A stretch of DNA of 64,000 bases from Marinobacter segnicrescens (GCF_900111555.1 NZ_FOHZ01000013.1:34822-98821), one strand, 5' to 3'. Shown: positions 1 to 9,793, counted from the stretch's first letter. Notes: generated from the sequence alone by a model not told the origin. Translations and numbers: made by a program.

Positions 1-981
1 ATGGCCCGGGACACCATCAGCATTGTCGGTTCCTCAACCGTATATCCGTTCGCAACCGTGGTTGCCGAGCGTTTTGGTTCCAACACAGATTTTCCGACCC
101 CGAAGCTTGAGTCCACCGGCTCCGGCGGTGGTCTCAAGCTGTTCTGTCAGGGTATCGGCACCCAGCACCCGGATATCACCAACGCTTCCCGTCGCATGAA
201 GCCGTCCGAGTTTGACCTGTGCCAGAGCAACGGCGTTGAAGACATCACCGAGTTCCGCATTGGTTCCGACGGTATCGTGATTGCCAGCTCCAGGGACGCG
301 GACAACCTGGAACTCACCCTTGAACAGCTGTTCCTGGCCCTGGGCAAGGAAGTTCCCTCCCCGGACGACGAGAGCAAGCTGGTTCCGAACCCTTACGAGA
401 AGTGGAGTGACATCGACGCCAGCCTGCCGAACGTGGCCATTCGTGTAATGGGGCCTCCGCCCACCTCCGGTACCCGTGACTCTTTCAACGAGTTGGCCCT
501 GCAGGGCGGCTGTGAAGACCTGCCGGCGGTTGCCGACATGGACGAAGACCAGATGGAATCCGTTTGCCAGAGCATTCGTGAAGACGGTGCCTTCATCGAA
601 GCGGGTGAGAATGACAACCTGATCGTTCAGAAGCTGATCGACGACGACAGCATGTATGGCGTATTCGGCTACAGCTTCCTGGAGGAGAACTCTGATCGCC
701 TGCAGGCCGCCACCCTCAATGGTAAGGTGCCGACCGCCGAGGCGATCGCAGCTGATGATTACCCGGTTGCCCGCTCCCTGTTCTTCTACGTGAAGAAAGC
801 ACACGTTGGCGTGGTTCCGGGTATCAAGGAGTACGCTGCCGAGTTTACGGGTGTTGGCGCCATGGGCCCGAACGGCTACCTGAAAACAGTCGGCCTGATC
901 GTGCCGCCCCGTGATGCACTGATGGATCTGCAGGACAAGGCGGAGAATCTGCCCAACCTGAGCAAGGATGAGCTGATGTAA
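1..981 (+). CDS. pstS: Phosphate ABC transporter substrate-binding protein PstS (5' end cut by window)
   Basis: Periplasmic phosphate-binding protein that delivers Pi to the PstCAB importer. The readable 326 residues open with ARDTISIVGSSTVYPF, which looks like the mature N-terminus after signal-peptide cleavage. The ATG at base 1 is therefore probably internal to the precursor, and the signal peptide lies left of the window. Phosphate-pocket segments are visible: GSSTVYPF near residue 10, STGSGGGL near 38, NASRRMK near 61 and TSGTRDSF near 155. The gene heads pstS-pstC-pstA-pstB-phoU, and a strong hairpin separates it from pstC. A Pho box would be expected upstream, outside the window. Confidence 0.95.
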   Translation: MARDTISIVGSSTVYPFATVVAERFGSNTDFPTPKLESTGSGGGLKLFCQGIGTQHPDITNASRRMKPSEFDLCQSNGVEDITEFRIGSDGIVIASSRDADNLELTLEQLFLALGKEVPSPDDESKLVPNPYEKWSDIDASLPNVAIRVMGPPPTSGTRDSFNELALQGGCEDLPAVADMDEDQMESVCQSIREDGAFIEAGENDNLIVQKLIDDDSMYGVFGYSFLEENSDRLQAATLNGKVPTAEAIAADDYPVARSLFFYVKKAHVGVVPGIKEYAAEFTGVGAMGPNGYLKTVGLIVPPRDALMDLQDKAENLPNLSKDELM

Positions 982-1006
982 GCGCCGGCAGAGCGCCGGA
1001 ACGGTC

Positions 1007-1038
1007 AAAGGGTGCGGTCCAGGAGGGCCGCGCCCTTT
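1007..1038 (+). terminator. Intercistronic hairpin between pstS and pstC
   Basis: AAAGGGTGCGG (1007-1017) pairs with CCGCGCCCTTT (1028-1038), one G-U pair included, around a 10-nt loop. No U-tract follows. It lies about 25 nt after the pstS stop. Such hairpins after the binding-protein gene of ABC operons usually stabilise the upstream message or partly attenuate transcription, so that binding protein exceeds permease. That role is inference here. Confidence 0.6.
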
Positions 1039-1119
1039 GGCGTATGTGGAAGGTCAGTATGAATCGGCGCCCGTGACTGGGTGTCTGCTGGCCCTGAAGT
1101 CTCTCTGACAGGAAATTGC

Positions 1120-2508
1120 ATGCAAGCGGCCAACCTTTTCCTCGTGACGATTGTACTTGCCCTGGTGGCCTATGTGCTGGGCTATGCCCGGTCCCGGTCA
1201 CTGGCCACGCCCCTGGGCGGCATCCGTCACCTAAAATCCCTGCCTTTTTACTATGGCGCCCGGGCAGCACTCTGGTGCGGTATACCGGCACTGATTGTAC
1301 TCGGGCTCTGGGCAGCCTTTCAGGGCAAGGTCATCCAGTTGCTGGTGGTGGGCTCACTGCCGGCGGAAATGATTCCCGACTCGGAAGGGGCCGCCAGCCT
1401 GTTGCTGAGCAAGATCAGTAACGTTGCCAGTGGTGCACTGCCGCCGGGGTTTGCAGAGCCACCGATCGTCGAGGCCGCCGAGCGTCTCACGGCCCTCCGT
1501 GCCCAGAGCCGCTGGTATATGACAGCGCTGGTGGTTGCGGTGGCCGTGCTGGCCGGCTTCCTGGGCTGGATACGCATCCAGCCGCGCCTGAATGCCCGGG
1601 CCCAGGTGGAAAAGACCCTGAAGTGGATCTTCTTCGCCTGTGCCGCCCTGGCGATTCTGACCACGCTGGGGATTATCTTTTCCGTCGCTTTCGAAACCAT
1701 TCGCTTCTTCGGCAAGATTTCCTTTGTCGAGTTTTTCTTTGGCACCCAGTGGAGCCCCCAGACGGCCTTGCGGGCCGACCAGGTGGCGGCCGAGGGTGCC
1801 TTCGGCATGGTTCCGCTGTTCACCGGTACCCTGCTGATCTCGGCCATCGCCATGCTGGTGGCAGTGCCGGTGGGACTGCTGTCGGCGATCTACCTTTCAG
1901 AATACGCCAGCCGTCGTGTGCGGGGTATCGTCAAACCCCTGCTGGAATTGCTGGCGGGTATCCCTACCGTGGTTTATGGCTTCTTTGCGGCCCTCACCGT
2001 AGCGCCCTTTATCAGCAACTTTGCAGCGTCACTCGGTATTGATGCCTCGTCCCAGAGTGCCCTGGCTGCCGGTGGCGTCATGGGTATCATGATTATCCCG
2101 TTCGTGTCCTCCTTGTCCGATGACGTGATCAACGCGGTACCCCAGACCCTGCGGGATGGCTCCCTGGCCCTGGGTGCGACCCAGTCCGAAACCATGAAGA
2201 AGGTGATTTTCCCGGCGGCATTGCCCGGGATTATGGGCGGTATCTTGCTGGCGGTTTCACGGGCCATTGGTGAGACCATGATCGTGGTCATGGCTGCGGG
2301 CCTGGCGGCCAACCTGACCGCCAACCCGCTGGAGTCGGTGACCACCGTGACGGTCCAGATCGTGACGCTGCTCACCGGTGACCAGGAATTCGACAGCGCC
2401 AAGACCCTGGCCGCGTTTGCCCTGGGTGCCATGCTCTTCCTGGCGACCCTGGCCCTGAACGTGCTCGCCCTTCACATTGTCCGCAAATATCGGGAACAGT
2501 ATGAGTGA
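1120..2508 (+). CDS. pstC: Phosphate ABC transporter permease PstC
   Basis: Inner-membrane subunit of the high-affinity phosphate importer. I chose ATG 1120 because GACAGGAAA lies just upstream; an in-frame GTG at 1081 has no comparable ribosome site. The product is 462 residues, much longer than the roughly 320 of E. coli PstC. The extra length is N-terminal: a first helix near residues 4-22, another near 45-65, a soluble stretch, then a helix near 130-150. The conserved BPD permease core follows from about residue 165. The EAA loop that contacts PstB is visible as DGSLALGATQSETMKKV followed by FPAALPGI. The 3' end overlaps pstA by 8 nt, implying translational coupling. Confidence 0.95.
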   Translation: MQAANLFLVTIVLALVAYVLGYARSRSLATPLGGIRHLKSLPFYYGARAALWCGIPALIVLGLWAAFQGKVIQLLVVGSLPAEMIPDSEGAASLLLSKISNVASGALPPGFAEPPIVEAAERLTALRAQSRWYMTALVVAVAVLAGFLGWIRIQPRLNARAQVEKTLKWIFFACAALAILTTLGIIFSVAFETIRFFGKISFVEFFFGTQWSPQTALRADQVAAEGAFGMVPLFTGTLLISAIAMLVAVPVGLLSAIYLSEYASRRVRGIVKPLLELLAGIPTVVYGFFAALTVAPFISNFAASLGIDASSQSALAAGGVMGIMIIPFVSSLSDDVINAVPQTLRDGSLALGATQSETMKKVIFPAALPGIMGGILLAVSRAIGETMIVVMAAGLAANLTANPLESVTTVTVQIVTLLTGDQEFDSAKTLAAFALGAMLFLATLALNVLALHIVRKYREQYE

Positions 2509-3775
2509 TCAAAGCAAACAGGCGGAGATTGTCCGCCAGTCCCTGAAGCGCCGGTACCGCAAGGAGCGACGTTTCCGGGCCTATGGCATCATCGCCATCG
2601 CCATCGCCTTGTCGGCGCTGGTGGTGCTCTTCGCCGACATTATCGGCAAGGGCCACTCAGCGTTTATCAAGACCACCATCACCATGGACGTGGATATCGA
2701 CGGTGAGATGATGTACCTGGATGACGCCAGCGATGAGCGCCAGATGAAGATGGCAGACTTCGTTGAACCTCTGATCCAGGCACTGATGCGGGAAATTCCC
2801 GGGGCCGGCGAGTCTGACCGTGACGCCGTCCGCGACCTGCTCAACCCCTACGCGTCCAACCAGTTGCGGGATGCGCTCAAGGAGTATCCGGACCTGCTGG
2901 GAACCACCCAGACCATGGAGTTGCTGTCCCATACCAATGTCGATGTGTATGTGAAACACGCCGGCGACGACAACTACTCCATCAAGCTCAACCAGCAACA
3001 AAGGGAATGGGTGGATCAGTTGGTTGAGAAGGGCGTAGTGGATACTTCCTTCAACGACGTCTTCTTCAGCCGGGGCGACTCCCGGGATCCGTCCCGGGCC
3101 GGCATCCTGGGGGCCATCGTTGGCTCGTTACTGACCATGGCGGTGACTTTGGTGCTGTCGTTTCCCATCGGCGTTGCGGCCGCTATTTACCTGGAAGAGT
3201 TTGCTCCCCAGAACAAGCTCACCGATTTTATCGAGGTAAATATCAACAACCTGGCGGCGGTGCCGTCGATTATCTTCGGTCTGCTGGGCCTGGCAGTGTT
3301 CATCAATCTGTTTGGTATGCCACGTTCCGTGCCGGTGGTGGGTGGCCTGGTGCTGACCCTGATGACCCTGCCCACCATCATTATTTCCAGCCGTGCCGCC
3401 ATCAAGAGCGTGCCCCCCTCTATCCGCGAAGCGGCTGAAGGCATCGGTGCGTCCAAGATGCAGGTGGTATTGCACCATGTGCTACCCCTGGCGCTGCCGG
3501 GTATGCTCACCGGCTCCATTATCGGCATGGCCCAGGCCCTGGGTGAGACGGCACCCCTGCTGCTGATTGGCATGGTGGCCTTCATCGTGGACGTGCCCGG
3601 AGGTTTCCTGGATTCCGCCACGGTCTTGCCGGTGCAGGTGTTCCTGTGGGCAGGCAGCCCGGAGCTGGCCTTTATTGAACGTGCGTCAGCGGCCATCATG
3701 GTTCTGCTGGCCTTCCTGATCAGTATGAATGCGCTGGCGATCTGGATGCGCAAGCGTCTTGAACGCCGGTGGTGA
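2501..3775 (+). CDS. pstA: Phosphate ABC transporter permease PstA
   Basis: Second membrane subunit of the phosphate importer. ATG 2501 overlaps the pstC stop by 8 nt and is preferred to the upstream TTG at 2477. The 424-residue product exceeds the usual 290-300. After one helix (about residues 25-45) comes a roughly 150-residue hydrophilic segment rich in acidic residues, likely periplasmic, before the BPD permease core from about residue 205. The EAA motif reads [20 protein letters not shown] followed by PLALPG. Both permeases carry such an N-terminal insertion, so they probably evolved as a matched pair. pstB follows after 11 nt. Confidence 0.95.
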   Translation: MSDQSKQAEIVRQSLKRRYRKERRFRAYGIIAIAIALSALVVLFADIIGKGHSAFIKTTITMDVDIDGEMMYLDDASDERQMKMADFVEPLIQALMREIPGAGESDRDAVRDLLNPYASNQLRDALKEYPDLLGTTQTMELLSHTNVDVYVKHAGDDNYSIKLNQQQREWVDQLVEKGVVDTSFNDVFFSRGDSRDPSRAGILGAIVGSLLTMAVTLVLSFPIGVAAAIYLEEFAPQNKLTDFIEVNINNLAAVPSIIFGLLGLAVFINLFGMPRSVPVVGGLVLTLMTLPTIIISSRAAIKSVPPSIREAAEGIGASKMQVVLHHVLPLALPGMLTGSIIGMAQALGETAPLLLIGMVAFIVDVPGGFLDSATVLPVQVFLWAGSPELAFIERASAAIMVLLAFLISMNALAIWMRKRLERRW

Positions 3776-3786
3776 GGAGAGTTTCC

Positions 3787-4674
3787 ATGAATACGATGAA
3801 CACAACCGTAACCAAAGAGGCCGCAATGCCTGATGAAACCCCGGTACCGGTTCAGGAAGAACGGCCCGCAGAAACCATCATCCAGGAAGGTGCCACCGTG
3901 GGGACGCCCTTTGCGGATGACCCCAAGTTCAAACTGCGCAACGTCGAGGTGTTCTATGGCCAGGACCGTGCCATCAAGAACATTAGCCTGGACATTGCCC
4001 GCAACGAGGTCATTGCCTTTATCGGCCCGTCCGGCTGCGGCAAGTCCACGTTCCTGCGCTGCCTGAACCGGATGAATGACAGCATCGACATCTGCCGGGT
4101 TAAGGGTGACCTGCACCTGGACGACGAGAACATCTACGACCCGAAGCGGGATGTGGTCGAGCTCCGGGCACGGGTGGGCATGGTGTTCCAGAAGCCCAAT
4201 CCCTTCCCCAAGTCCATCTACGACAACGTGGCCTATGGCCCCCGCATCCACGGCCTGGCCAATCGGAAGTCAGACCTGGACGACATCGTTGAAAACAGTC
4301 TGCGCAAGGCGGGACTGTGGGAAGAGGCGAAAGACCGGCTGGATGCCACTGCCACCGGCATGTCCGGCGGTCAGCAGCAGCGGCTGTGTATTGCCCGGGC
4401 CATTGCGGTGAGCCCTGAGGTGATCCTGATGGACGAGCCCTGTTCGGCCCTGGACCCCATCGCCACTGCGAAGGTCGAGGAGCTCATCGCCGAAATGTCC
4501 GAGAGCTATACTATCGTTATCGTGACCCACTCCATGCAGCAGGCGGCGCGGGTTTCCCACCGCACCGCCTATTTCCACCTGGGGCACCTGGTGGAGGTCA
4601 ATGAAACCAACAAGGTTTTCACAGCGCCGGAACACGAACTTACCGAATCCTATATCACCGGACGTTTCGGCTGA
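3787..4674 (+). CDS. pstB: Phosphate ABC transporter ATP-binding protein PstB
   Basis: Cytoplasmic ATPase that powers PstCA. Walker A is GPSGCGKST, the signature is SGGQQQR and Walker B is [13 protein letters not shown], all intact. The H-loop follows as [20 protein letters not shown]. At 295 residues it has an N-terminal extension of about 40 residues over the usual 255-260. ATG 3787 has GAGGAGAG upstream. ATG 3826 (MPDETPV) also has a good site (AAAGAGG) and is a credible alternative start. Last transport gene before phoU. Confidence 0.96.
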   Translation: MNTMNTTVTKEAAMPDETPVPVQEERPAETIIQEGATVGTPFADDPKFKLRNVEVFYGQDRAIKNISLDIARNEVIAFIGPSGCGKSTFLRCLNRMNDSIDICRVKGDLHLDDENIYDPKRDVVELRARVGMVFQKPNPFPKSIYDNVAYGPRIHGLANRKSDLDDIVENSLRKAGLWEEAKDRLDATATGMSGGQQQRLCIARAIAVSPEVILMDEPCSALDPIATAKVEELIAEMSESYTIVIVTHSMQQAARVSHRTAYFHLGHLVEVNETNKVFTAPEHELTESYITGRFG

Positions 4675-4702
4675 TTGCAGGTCACGAATCCAGGAGCACA
4701 GA

Positions 4703-5425
4703 ATGCCTACAAGTAAAGAAAACATGTATGGGGATCATATCTCCCATCAGTTCAACGATGACCTGTCCAGCCTGAAGAACGACTTCCTCAAAATGGGCGG
4801 CCTGGTTGAGCAGCAGACCACCGACGCGGTCAATGCCTTGATCGATGGCGACGGCCACGCCGCCGACGAGATCCGCGCCCGGGACAAGGTGGTGGACAGG
4901 ATGGAAATGGACCTGGACGAGGAGGCTACCCGCCTGATCGCCCGGCGCCAGCCCGCCGCCCGGGACCTGCGCTTTGTCATCTCGGTCATCAAGATGGTCG
5001 CCGACCTGGAGCGGGTGGGAGATGAGGCCAAGAAAATTGCCAAGTTCGCCCTGACCCTGGCGGAGGAAGGCCAGGCGCCACGGGGCTATGTGGAAGTGCG
5101 TCATATCGCCAACCATGTAACCGCCATGCTGCACGATGCGCTGGACGCCTTTTCCCGACTGGATGCCGAGCAGGCCCTGCGCATCATGAAGGAAGACAAG
5201 CGGGTGGACGAGGAATACCAGGCCGCGGCCCGCACCCTGCTGACGTTCATGATGGAAGACACCCGCAATATCTCCCGCTGCATGGCGGTCATGTGGGTGC
5301 TCCGGGCGCTGGAACGGGTGGGTGACCACGCCTGTAATATCGCGGAGAACGTGATCTACATGGTGGAAGGCGAGGATGTTCGCCATACCCCGGTCGAGGA
5401 GGCCGAAAAAGTCGTCGGCCGATAA
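4703..5425 (+). CDS. phoU: Phosphate signalling regulator PhoU
   Basis: Dimeric all-helical metal-binding regulator that links the state of PstSCAB to the PhoR/PhoB two-component system and represses the Pho regulon when phosphate is plentiful. 240 residues, the normal size. Two PhoU repeats are visible: the first carries DLERVGDEAKKIA near residue 105 and the second ALERVGDHACNIAENV near 212. These E/D-R-x-x-D-x-x-x-N/K-I-A elements bind the metal cluster. ATG 4703 is preceded by CAGGAG. Coding upstream of this ATG overlaps pstB in another frame and is not real. It ends the pst operon. Confidence 0.96.
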   Translation: MPTSKENMYGDHISHQFNDDLSSLKNDFLKMGGLVEQQTTDAVNALIDGDGHAADEIRARDKVVDRMEMDLDEEATRLIARRQPAARDLRFVISVIKMVADLERVGDEAKKIAKFALTLAEEGQAPRGYVEVRHIANHVTAMLHDALDAFSRLDAEQALRIMKEDKRVDEEYQAAARTLLTFMMEDTRNISRCMAVMWVLRALERVGDHACNIAENVIYMVEGEDVRHTPVEEAEKVVGR

Positions 5426-5596
5426 GCCCCGATAGCAGCCAGCCGGACCGGCTTATACTGCGTAGTTATAGGCGACATAATAATCATTCTGCTCAATCCG
5501 TGGTTTTATGTCGCCGGTTCAACTAATCTGGGGTTAAAGCGTCAGCACGGGTAGTCGGCCATGGTTTCCAAGCCAGCCCATGACGGGGAGACTCCA

Positions 5597-7075
5597 ATGT
5601 TCCCCCGCCTGTTGTCGGAGTTGGCCTCCGGCGTGCCGGGTGTGCTGTTTTGTTACCGGGTCAGTGCGGACGGAACCTTCCATTATTATCCCTTTATCAG
5701 CAGCCGGGTGAGGGAAGTCTTCGGCCTGGACCCCCGTAAGCTCCAGACGGATGCCTCGGCTGTGTTCGACATTATCCACCCGGACGACCGGGCCGGAATC
5801 GTGCCCTCGATCAGTGTCTCCGCGGCGACCCTTGAACCCTGGCAGTACCAGGCCCGGCTGCGCCTTAAAGACGGCACCTATCATTGGTTTGAAGCACACT
5901 CCATGCCGCGCCGGGAAGCGGACGGCAGTACCCTGTGGTATGGGCAGTTCACCGATATCCAGACCCATAAGGAGCTGGAAGCGGATCTGCGGCAAAGAGA
6001 GGCCGAGTCGGCCTATCAGCTGCAGTTCCACAAGCTGCTGGCAAGCCTGTCGTCTGATTTCATCAATGCGCCCATCGGCGATTTCGACCAGGAGATTGAC
6101 CGCTTCCTGGCCCGTATTGGTGAGTTCTTTGACGTGGATCGGGTATACGTATACCGGTTTGCGGAGGAACTGACCCGAATGACCAACACCCATGAGTGGT
6201 GTCGCCCGGGTGTGCCTGCCCTGAAAGATTCCCAGCAAAATGTCGATATCACCGGGTTTCGCTGGTGGCAGGAGCAGAGCCGCAACCTGCTGCAACAAAA
6301 CCGGGTGCTCTTTATAGAGGATGTCAGCAAACTGCCCGATTCGGCGGGGCCGGAGCGGGCCTTGCTGGAGGAGCAGGGTGTGGCTGCGATGTTCTGTATT
6401 CCTGTCGTCACCCGGGGTCTGGTGGACGGTTTCTTCGGGATGGATTCGCTTAAGGTGCGGCGCTGGCGCAGGGACCTGTCCGACTTGTTGATCCTGGTGG
6501 CGAACCTGCTTGCCCAGGCCCTGGAACGTTTCCGCCTGGAGCAGGAGCTGCTTAATCAATCCATACGGGATCCGCTCACCGGTATCCACAATCGCCGTTA
6601 CCTGGAACCCCGTATCGCCGAAATGCTCGCCCGCTACCAGCGTTCCGGGGAGGGGTTTGCCCTGGCGATGCTGGACATTGATCACTTCAAACAGGTGAAT
6701 GACACCCATGGCCACCAGGCCGGTGACCAGGTATTGCGCGCCTTTGCGCAGCTGTTGCAGAACCAGTGCCGGGCCTCGGACGTGGCAGCCCGGTATGGCG
6801 GAGAGGAATTCATCCTGGCCCTGGCGGACGTTACCCCCGAACGGGCGACCTGGGCGCTGGAGCGGGTGATCGATGAGGTCCGCGAGTTGGCACTCAGTTT
6901 TCATGGCAAGGTGATACCGGTCACCGCCAGTGCCGGCCTGGTCCATGTGAGTGACCTTGAAAATCCGTCGCCCACGCCGGATGAACTGATTACCGAAGCC
7001 GATCGCCGTCTCTACCGGGCCAAGCGTTCCGGTCGGAATTGCCTGGTTGATGCATCAGGGGCATCACCACTATAA
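5597..7075 (+). CDS. PAS-GAF-GGDEF diguanylate cyclase
   Basis: Predicted cytosolic sensor that makes cyclic di-GMP from two GTP. A PAS fold with PAC-like tail spans about residues 20-130 (WFEAHSMPRREADG region), a GAF-like domain about 145-300 and a GGDEF domain about 320-485. The active-site loop is RYGGEEF. An RxxD inhibitory site (RASD) precedes it by five residues, so product feedback is likely. No membrane helix is evident. ATG 5597 has GGGGAG six bases upstream; ATG 5561 (12 residues longer) lacks a site. It stands alone between phoU and the next operon; the signal sensed cannot be told. Confidence 0.88.
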   Translation: MFPRLLSELASGVPGVLFCYRVSADGTFHYYPFISSRVREVFGLDPRKLQTDASAVFDIIHPDDRAGIVPSISVSAATLEPWQYQARLRLKDGTYHWFEAHSMPRREADGSTLWYGQFTDIQTHKELEADLRQREAESAYQLQFHKLLASLSSDFINAPIGDFDQEIDRFLARIGEFFDVDRVYVYRFAEELTRMTNTHEWCRPGVPALKDSQQNVDITGFRWWQEQSRNLLQQNRVLFIEDVSKLPDSAGPERALLEEQGVAAMFCIPVVTRGLVDGFFGMDSLKVRRWRRDLSDLLILVANLLAQALERFRLEQELLNQSIRDPLTGIHNRRYLEPRIAEMLARYQRSGEGFALAMLDIDHFKQVNDTHGHQAGDQVLRAFAQLLQNQCRASDVAARYGGEEFILALADVTPERATWALERVIDEVRELALSFHGKVIPVTASAGLVHVSDLENPSPTPDELITEADRRLYRAKRSGRNCLVDASGASPL

Positions 7076-7151
7076 GAAAACCGTATTTCACTTTATATTA
7101 CCTTCCAGTATATGCTTAGAACTAAATCAGCGTTACCCGGGAGGTAAGGTC

Positions 7152-8018
7152 ATGTCCAACCCCATCGTTCAGCACTTTTTCGACGAGCCCACCAATACGT
7201 TCAGTTACGTGGTTCGTGATCCTGACAGCAATGCCTGCGCGATCCTGGACTCCGTACTCGACTTTGACTACGCCGCTGGTCGTACCGATGTGCGTTCGGC
7301 GGATGAGATTATCGGGTATGTAGAGCGGGAAGGCCTGGTGGTGGAATGGATATTGGAAACTCATGTCCATGCGGACCACCTGTCTGCAGCGCCGTACCTG
7401 CACGAACGGCTCGGGGGCAAGACCGGTATTGGCGCCCACATCATTGAAGTGCAGGAAATCTTTGGCAAGGCGTTTAACGCAGGTACCGAGTTCGCCCGTG
7501 ACGGCAGCCAGTTCGATCGCCTGTTCCGCGAAGGCGATACCTTCAGTATCGGTGGCCTGGAAGGCCGCGTGCTCCATACACCTGGTCATACGCCCGCCTG
7601 CCTGACCTATGTGATCGGCGATGCGGCCTTTGTCGGTGATACCCTGTTCATGCCGGATTACGGCACCGCCCGCTGTGATTTTCCGGGGGGTGATGCCCGC
7701 ACCCTGTACCGTTCCATCCAGAAGGTGCTGACGTTGCCGGCTGAGACCCGGATCTTCCTCTGCCATGACTACAAGGCGCCCGGCCGGGATGAATATCACC
7801 ATATGACCACGGTGGCGGAACAGCGCGAGGCCAACGTGCACGTACACGAGGGCGTCAGCGAGGAGGAGTTCGTCAGGATGCGTACCGAGCGGGATGCCAC
7901 CCTGGACATGCCTCGCCTGATCCTGCCGTCGGTGCAGGTGAACATGCGGGCCGGGAACATGCCACCGGCGGAGGACAACGGCCAGGTCTACCTGAAAGTC
8001 CCGATTAACCGGTTCTGA
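7152..8018 (+). CDS. MBL-fold hydrolase, persulfide dioxygenase-like (ETHE1/Blh group)
   Basis: 288 residues. The metallo-beta-lactamase metal motif THVHADHLS is near residue 70, followed by HTPGHTPA, GDTLFMPDYGTARCDF and LCHDY, the ligand order of ETHE1-type persulfide dioxygenases, which oxidise glutathione persulfide to sulfite using iron. The PDYGTARCDFPGG segment is typical of the bacterial Blh-like branch. GGGAGGTAA precedes ATG 7152. The SulP transporter starts 11 nt downstream, so the two are almost certainly one operon. That pairing supports a sulfur-oxidation role: the dioxygenase would feed sulfite/sulfate and SulP could move the anion. Substrate assignment is family inference. Confidence 0.85.
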   Translation: MSNPIVQHFFDEPTNTFSYVVRDPDSNACAILDSVLDFDYAAGRTDVRSADEIIGYVEREGLVVEWILETHVHADHLSAAPYLHERLGGKTGIGAHIIEVQEIFGKAFNAGTEFARDGSQFDRLFREGDTFSIGGLEGRVLHTPGHTPACLTYVIGDAAFVGDTLFMPDYGTARCDFPGGDARTLYRSIQKVLTLPAETRIFLCHDYKAPGRDEYHHMTTVAEQREANVHVHEGVSEEEFVRMRTERDATLDMPRLILPSVQVNMRAGNMPPAEDNGQVYLKVPINRF

Positions 8019-8029
8019 GGTCAGCCACC

Positions 8030-9793
8030 GTGAAACTGACCCGTTTCCTGCCGGTGCTCGACTGGTTACCACGCTACAACCGGTCCACCCTGGCCAGCGA
8101 CCTTCTGGCGGCGGTGATTGTCACCGTCATGCTGATTCCACAGTCGCTGGCCTATGCGATGCTGGCGGGCCTGCCACCCCAGGTGGGTCTGTACGCCAGT
8201 ATCCTGCCGCTGGTGCTCTATGCCGTGTTCGGCTCCAGCCGGACGCTGTCGGTGGGGCCGGTGGCTGTGGCTTCCCTGATGACTGCGGCGGCCCTGGGCA
8301 AGCTGTTTGAGCCAGGGTCCGGTGAATACCTGGCGGGTGCGATCCTGCTGGCAGTCATGTCCGGGCTGATGCTGGTGCTGATGGGCATTTTCCGGCTGGG
8401 TTTCCTGGCCAACTTTCTCAGCCACCCGGTGATTTCCGGCTTTATCACCGCCTCCGGGCTGGTGATTGCTGCCAGTCAGCTCAAGCATCTGCTCGGGGTG
8501 AGCGTCAGCGGGCACAACCTGCTGGAGTTGCTGGCCGGGTTGTATGGACAGCTGGGTGATATCCACTGGCCGACCCTGATGATCGGGCTCGGAGCGCTGG
8601 TATTCCTGGTCGCGGCACGACGGTATATGAAGCCACTGCTGATGGGGCTGGGGCTGTCAAACTCCGCGGCCGGCATGCTCTCCAAGACCGCACCGATCCT
8701 GGCGGTGGTAGTGACCACCCTGGTGACCTGGGTGCTCAGGCTGGATCAGGGTGGCGTGGCGGTGGTTGGTGATATACCTGGCGGTCTTCCTGGCCTGGTC
8801 ATGCCCAGCCTGGACCTGTCCCTGTGGCAGCAACTGGCGGTGAGTGCCCTGCTGATCAGTATCGTCGGTTTCGTGGAATCCGTATCCGTGGGCCAGACCC
8901 TTGCGGCGAAGCGCCGGCAGCGCATTGACCCGGACCAGGAACTGGTGGGCCTGGGTGCCGCTAACCTGGCCGCCGGCTTTTCTGGCGGTATGCCGGTGAC
9001 CGGTGGATTCTCCCGTTCCGTGGTGAACTTCGATGCCGGAGCGGAAACCCCGGCGGCAGGGGTCTATACCGCCGTGGGTATTGCCCTGGCGACACTGCTC
9101 CTGACACCTGCGATCGCCATGTTGCCGGTCGCTACCCTGGCGGCCACCATCATTGTGGCGGTGGCAACCCTGATCGATTTCCCGGCGATTGTTCGCACCT
9201 GGCGCTATTCCCGGTCCGATTTCGTCGCCATGCTGGCGACCATTGTATTGACCCTGGCCTACAGTGTGGAGGCGGGTATCGTGGCCGGCGTGTTGCTGTC
9301 CCTGTGGTTGTTCCTCTACCGCACCAGCCGGCCGCACAGTGCCGTTGTGGGGCGGGTTCCGGGTACCGAGCATTTCCGGAACGTGCGGCGTCACCAGGTT
9401 GAAACCCGGCCGGAGTTGGCCATGCTGCGGGTGGACGAGAGCCTGTACTTTGCCAATGCGCGCTTCCTGGAAGATTGTGTGCTGGGGCTGGTAAGCAGCC
9501 AGCCGGACCTCAAGGACATTGTGCTGGTCTGTCCGGCGGTGAACCTTATCGATGCGTCGGCCCTGGAGAGCCTGGAGGCGATCAACGAGCGCCTTCACGA
9601 CAGTGGTGTCAGGCTCCACCTGTCTGAGGTAAAAGGCCCGGTGATGGACCGCCTGCGGCGCACTTCGTTCCTGGAGAGCCTGACTGGCAAGGTGTACCTT
9701 ACCAACTTCCAGGCCTGGCAGGCCCTGACGCCGTCAGAAGTGGCCGGCGAGCAGGCGCTGGCGGGTCACGTCGGCCAGCACGCGCAGGGGTGA
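8030..9793 (+). CDS. SulP-family anion transporter with STAS domain
   Basis: 587-residue SLC26/SulP permease. The N-terminal signature is clear (VTVMLIPQSLAYAMLAGLPP near residue 33, then GLYASILP and SVGPVAVASL). About 12-14 membrane segments run to roughly residue 425. A cytoplasmic STAS domain follows (about 450-565, VLVCPAVNLIDASALESLE). Family members carry sulfate, bicarbonate or organic anions; coupling to the persulfide dioxygenase-like gene makes sulfate or sulfite plausible. The start is GTG 8030 with GAGG upstream. The last 60 nt overlap tail-to-tail with the convergent gene at 9734-12340. Confidence 0.92.
   Translation: MKLTRFLPVLDWLPRYNRSTLASDLLAAVIVTVMLIPQSLAYAMLAGLPPQVGLYASILPLVLYAVFGSSRTLSVGPVAVASLMTAAALGKLFEPGSGEYLAGAILLAVMSGLMLVLMGIFRLGFLANFLSHPVISGFITASGLVIAASQLKHLLGVSVSGHNLLELLAGLYGQLGDIHWPTLMIGLGALVFLVAARRYMKPLLMGLGLSNSAAGMLSKTAPILAVVVTTLVTWVLRLDQGGVAVVGDIPGGLPGLVMPSLDLSLWQQLAVSALLISIVGFVESVSVGQTLAAKRRQRIDPDQELVGLGAANLAAGFSGGMPVTGGFSRSVVNFDAGAETPAAGVYTAVGIALATLLLTPAIAMLPVATLAATIIVAVATLIDFPAIVRTWRYSRSDFVAMLATIVLTLAYSVEAGIVAGVLLSLWLFLYRTSRPHSAVVGRVPGTEHFRNVRRHQVETRPELAMLRVDESLYFANARFLEDCVLGLVSSQPDLKDIVLVCPAVNLIDASALESLEAINERLHDSGVRLHLSEVKGPVMDRLRRTSFLESLTGKVYLTNFQAWQALTPSEVAGEQALAGHVGQHAQG

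Noticed and set aside
1..3. ATG at base 1 as the pstS start
   Set aside because: The protein would lack any export signal; a periplasmic binding protein needs one, so the gene must begin left of the window.
34..1008. 324-codon antisense ORF across pstS
   Set aside because: Shadow of the pstS codon pattern in a GC-rich genome; His- and Gly-rich translation without any motif. The same applies to the other long antisense frames over gdhA, the RND pump and the RapA gene.
5477..5488. Fur-box-like ATAATAATCATT upstream of the diguanylate cyclase
   Set aside because: Only a partial match to the 19-bp Fur box and no iron-related gene follows.
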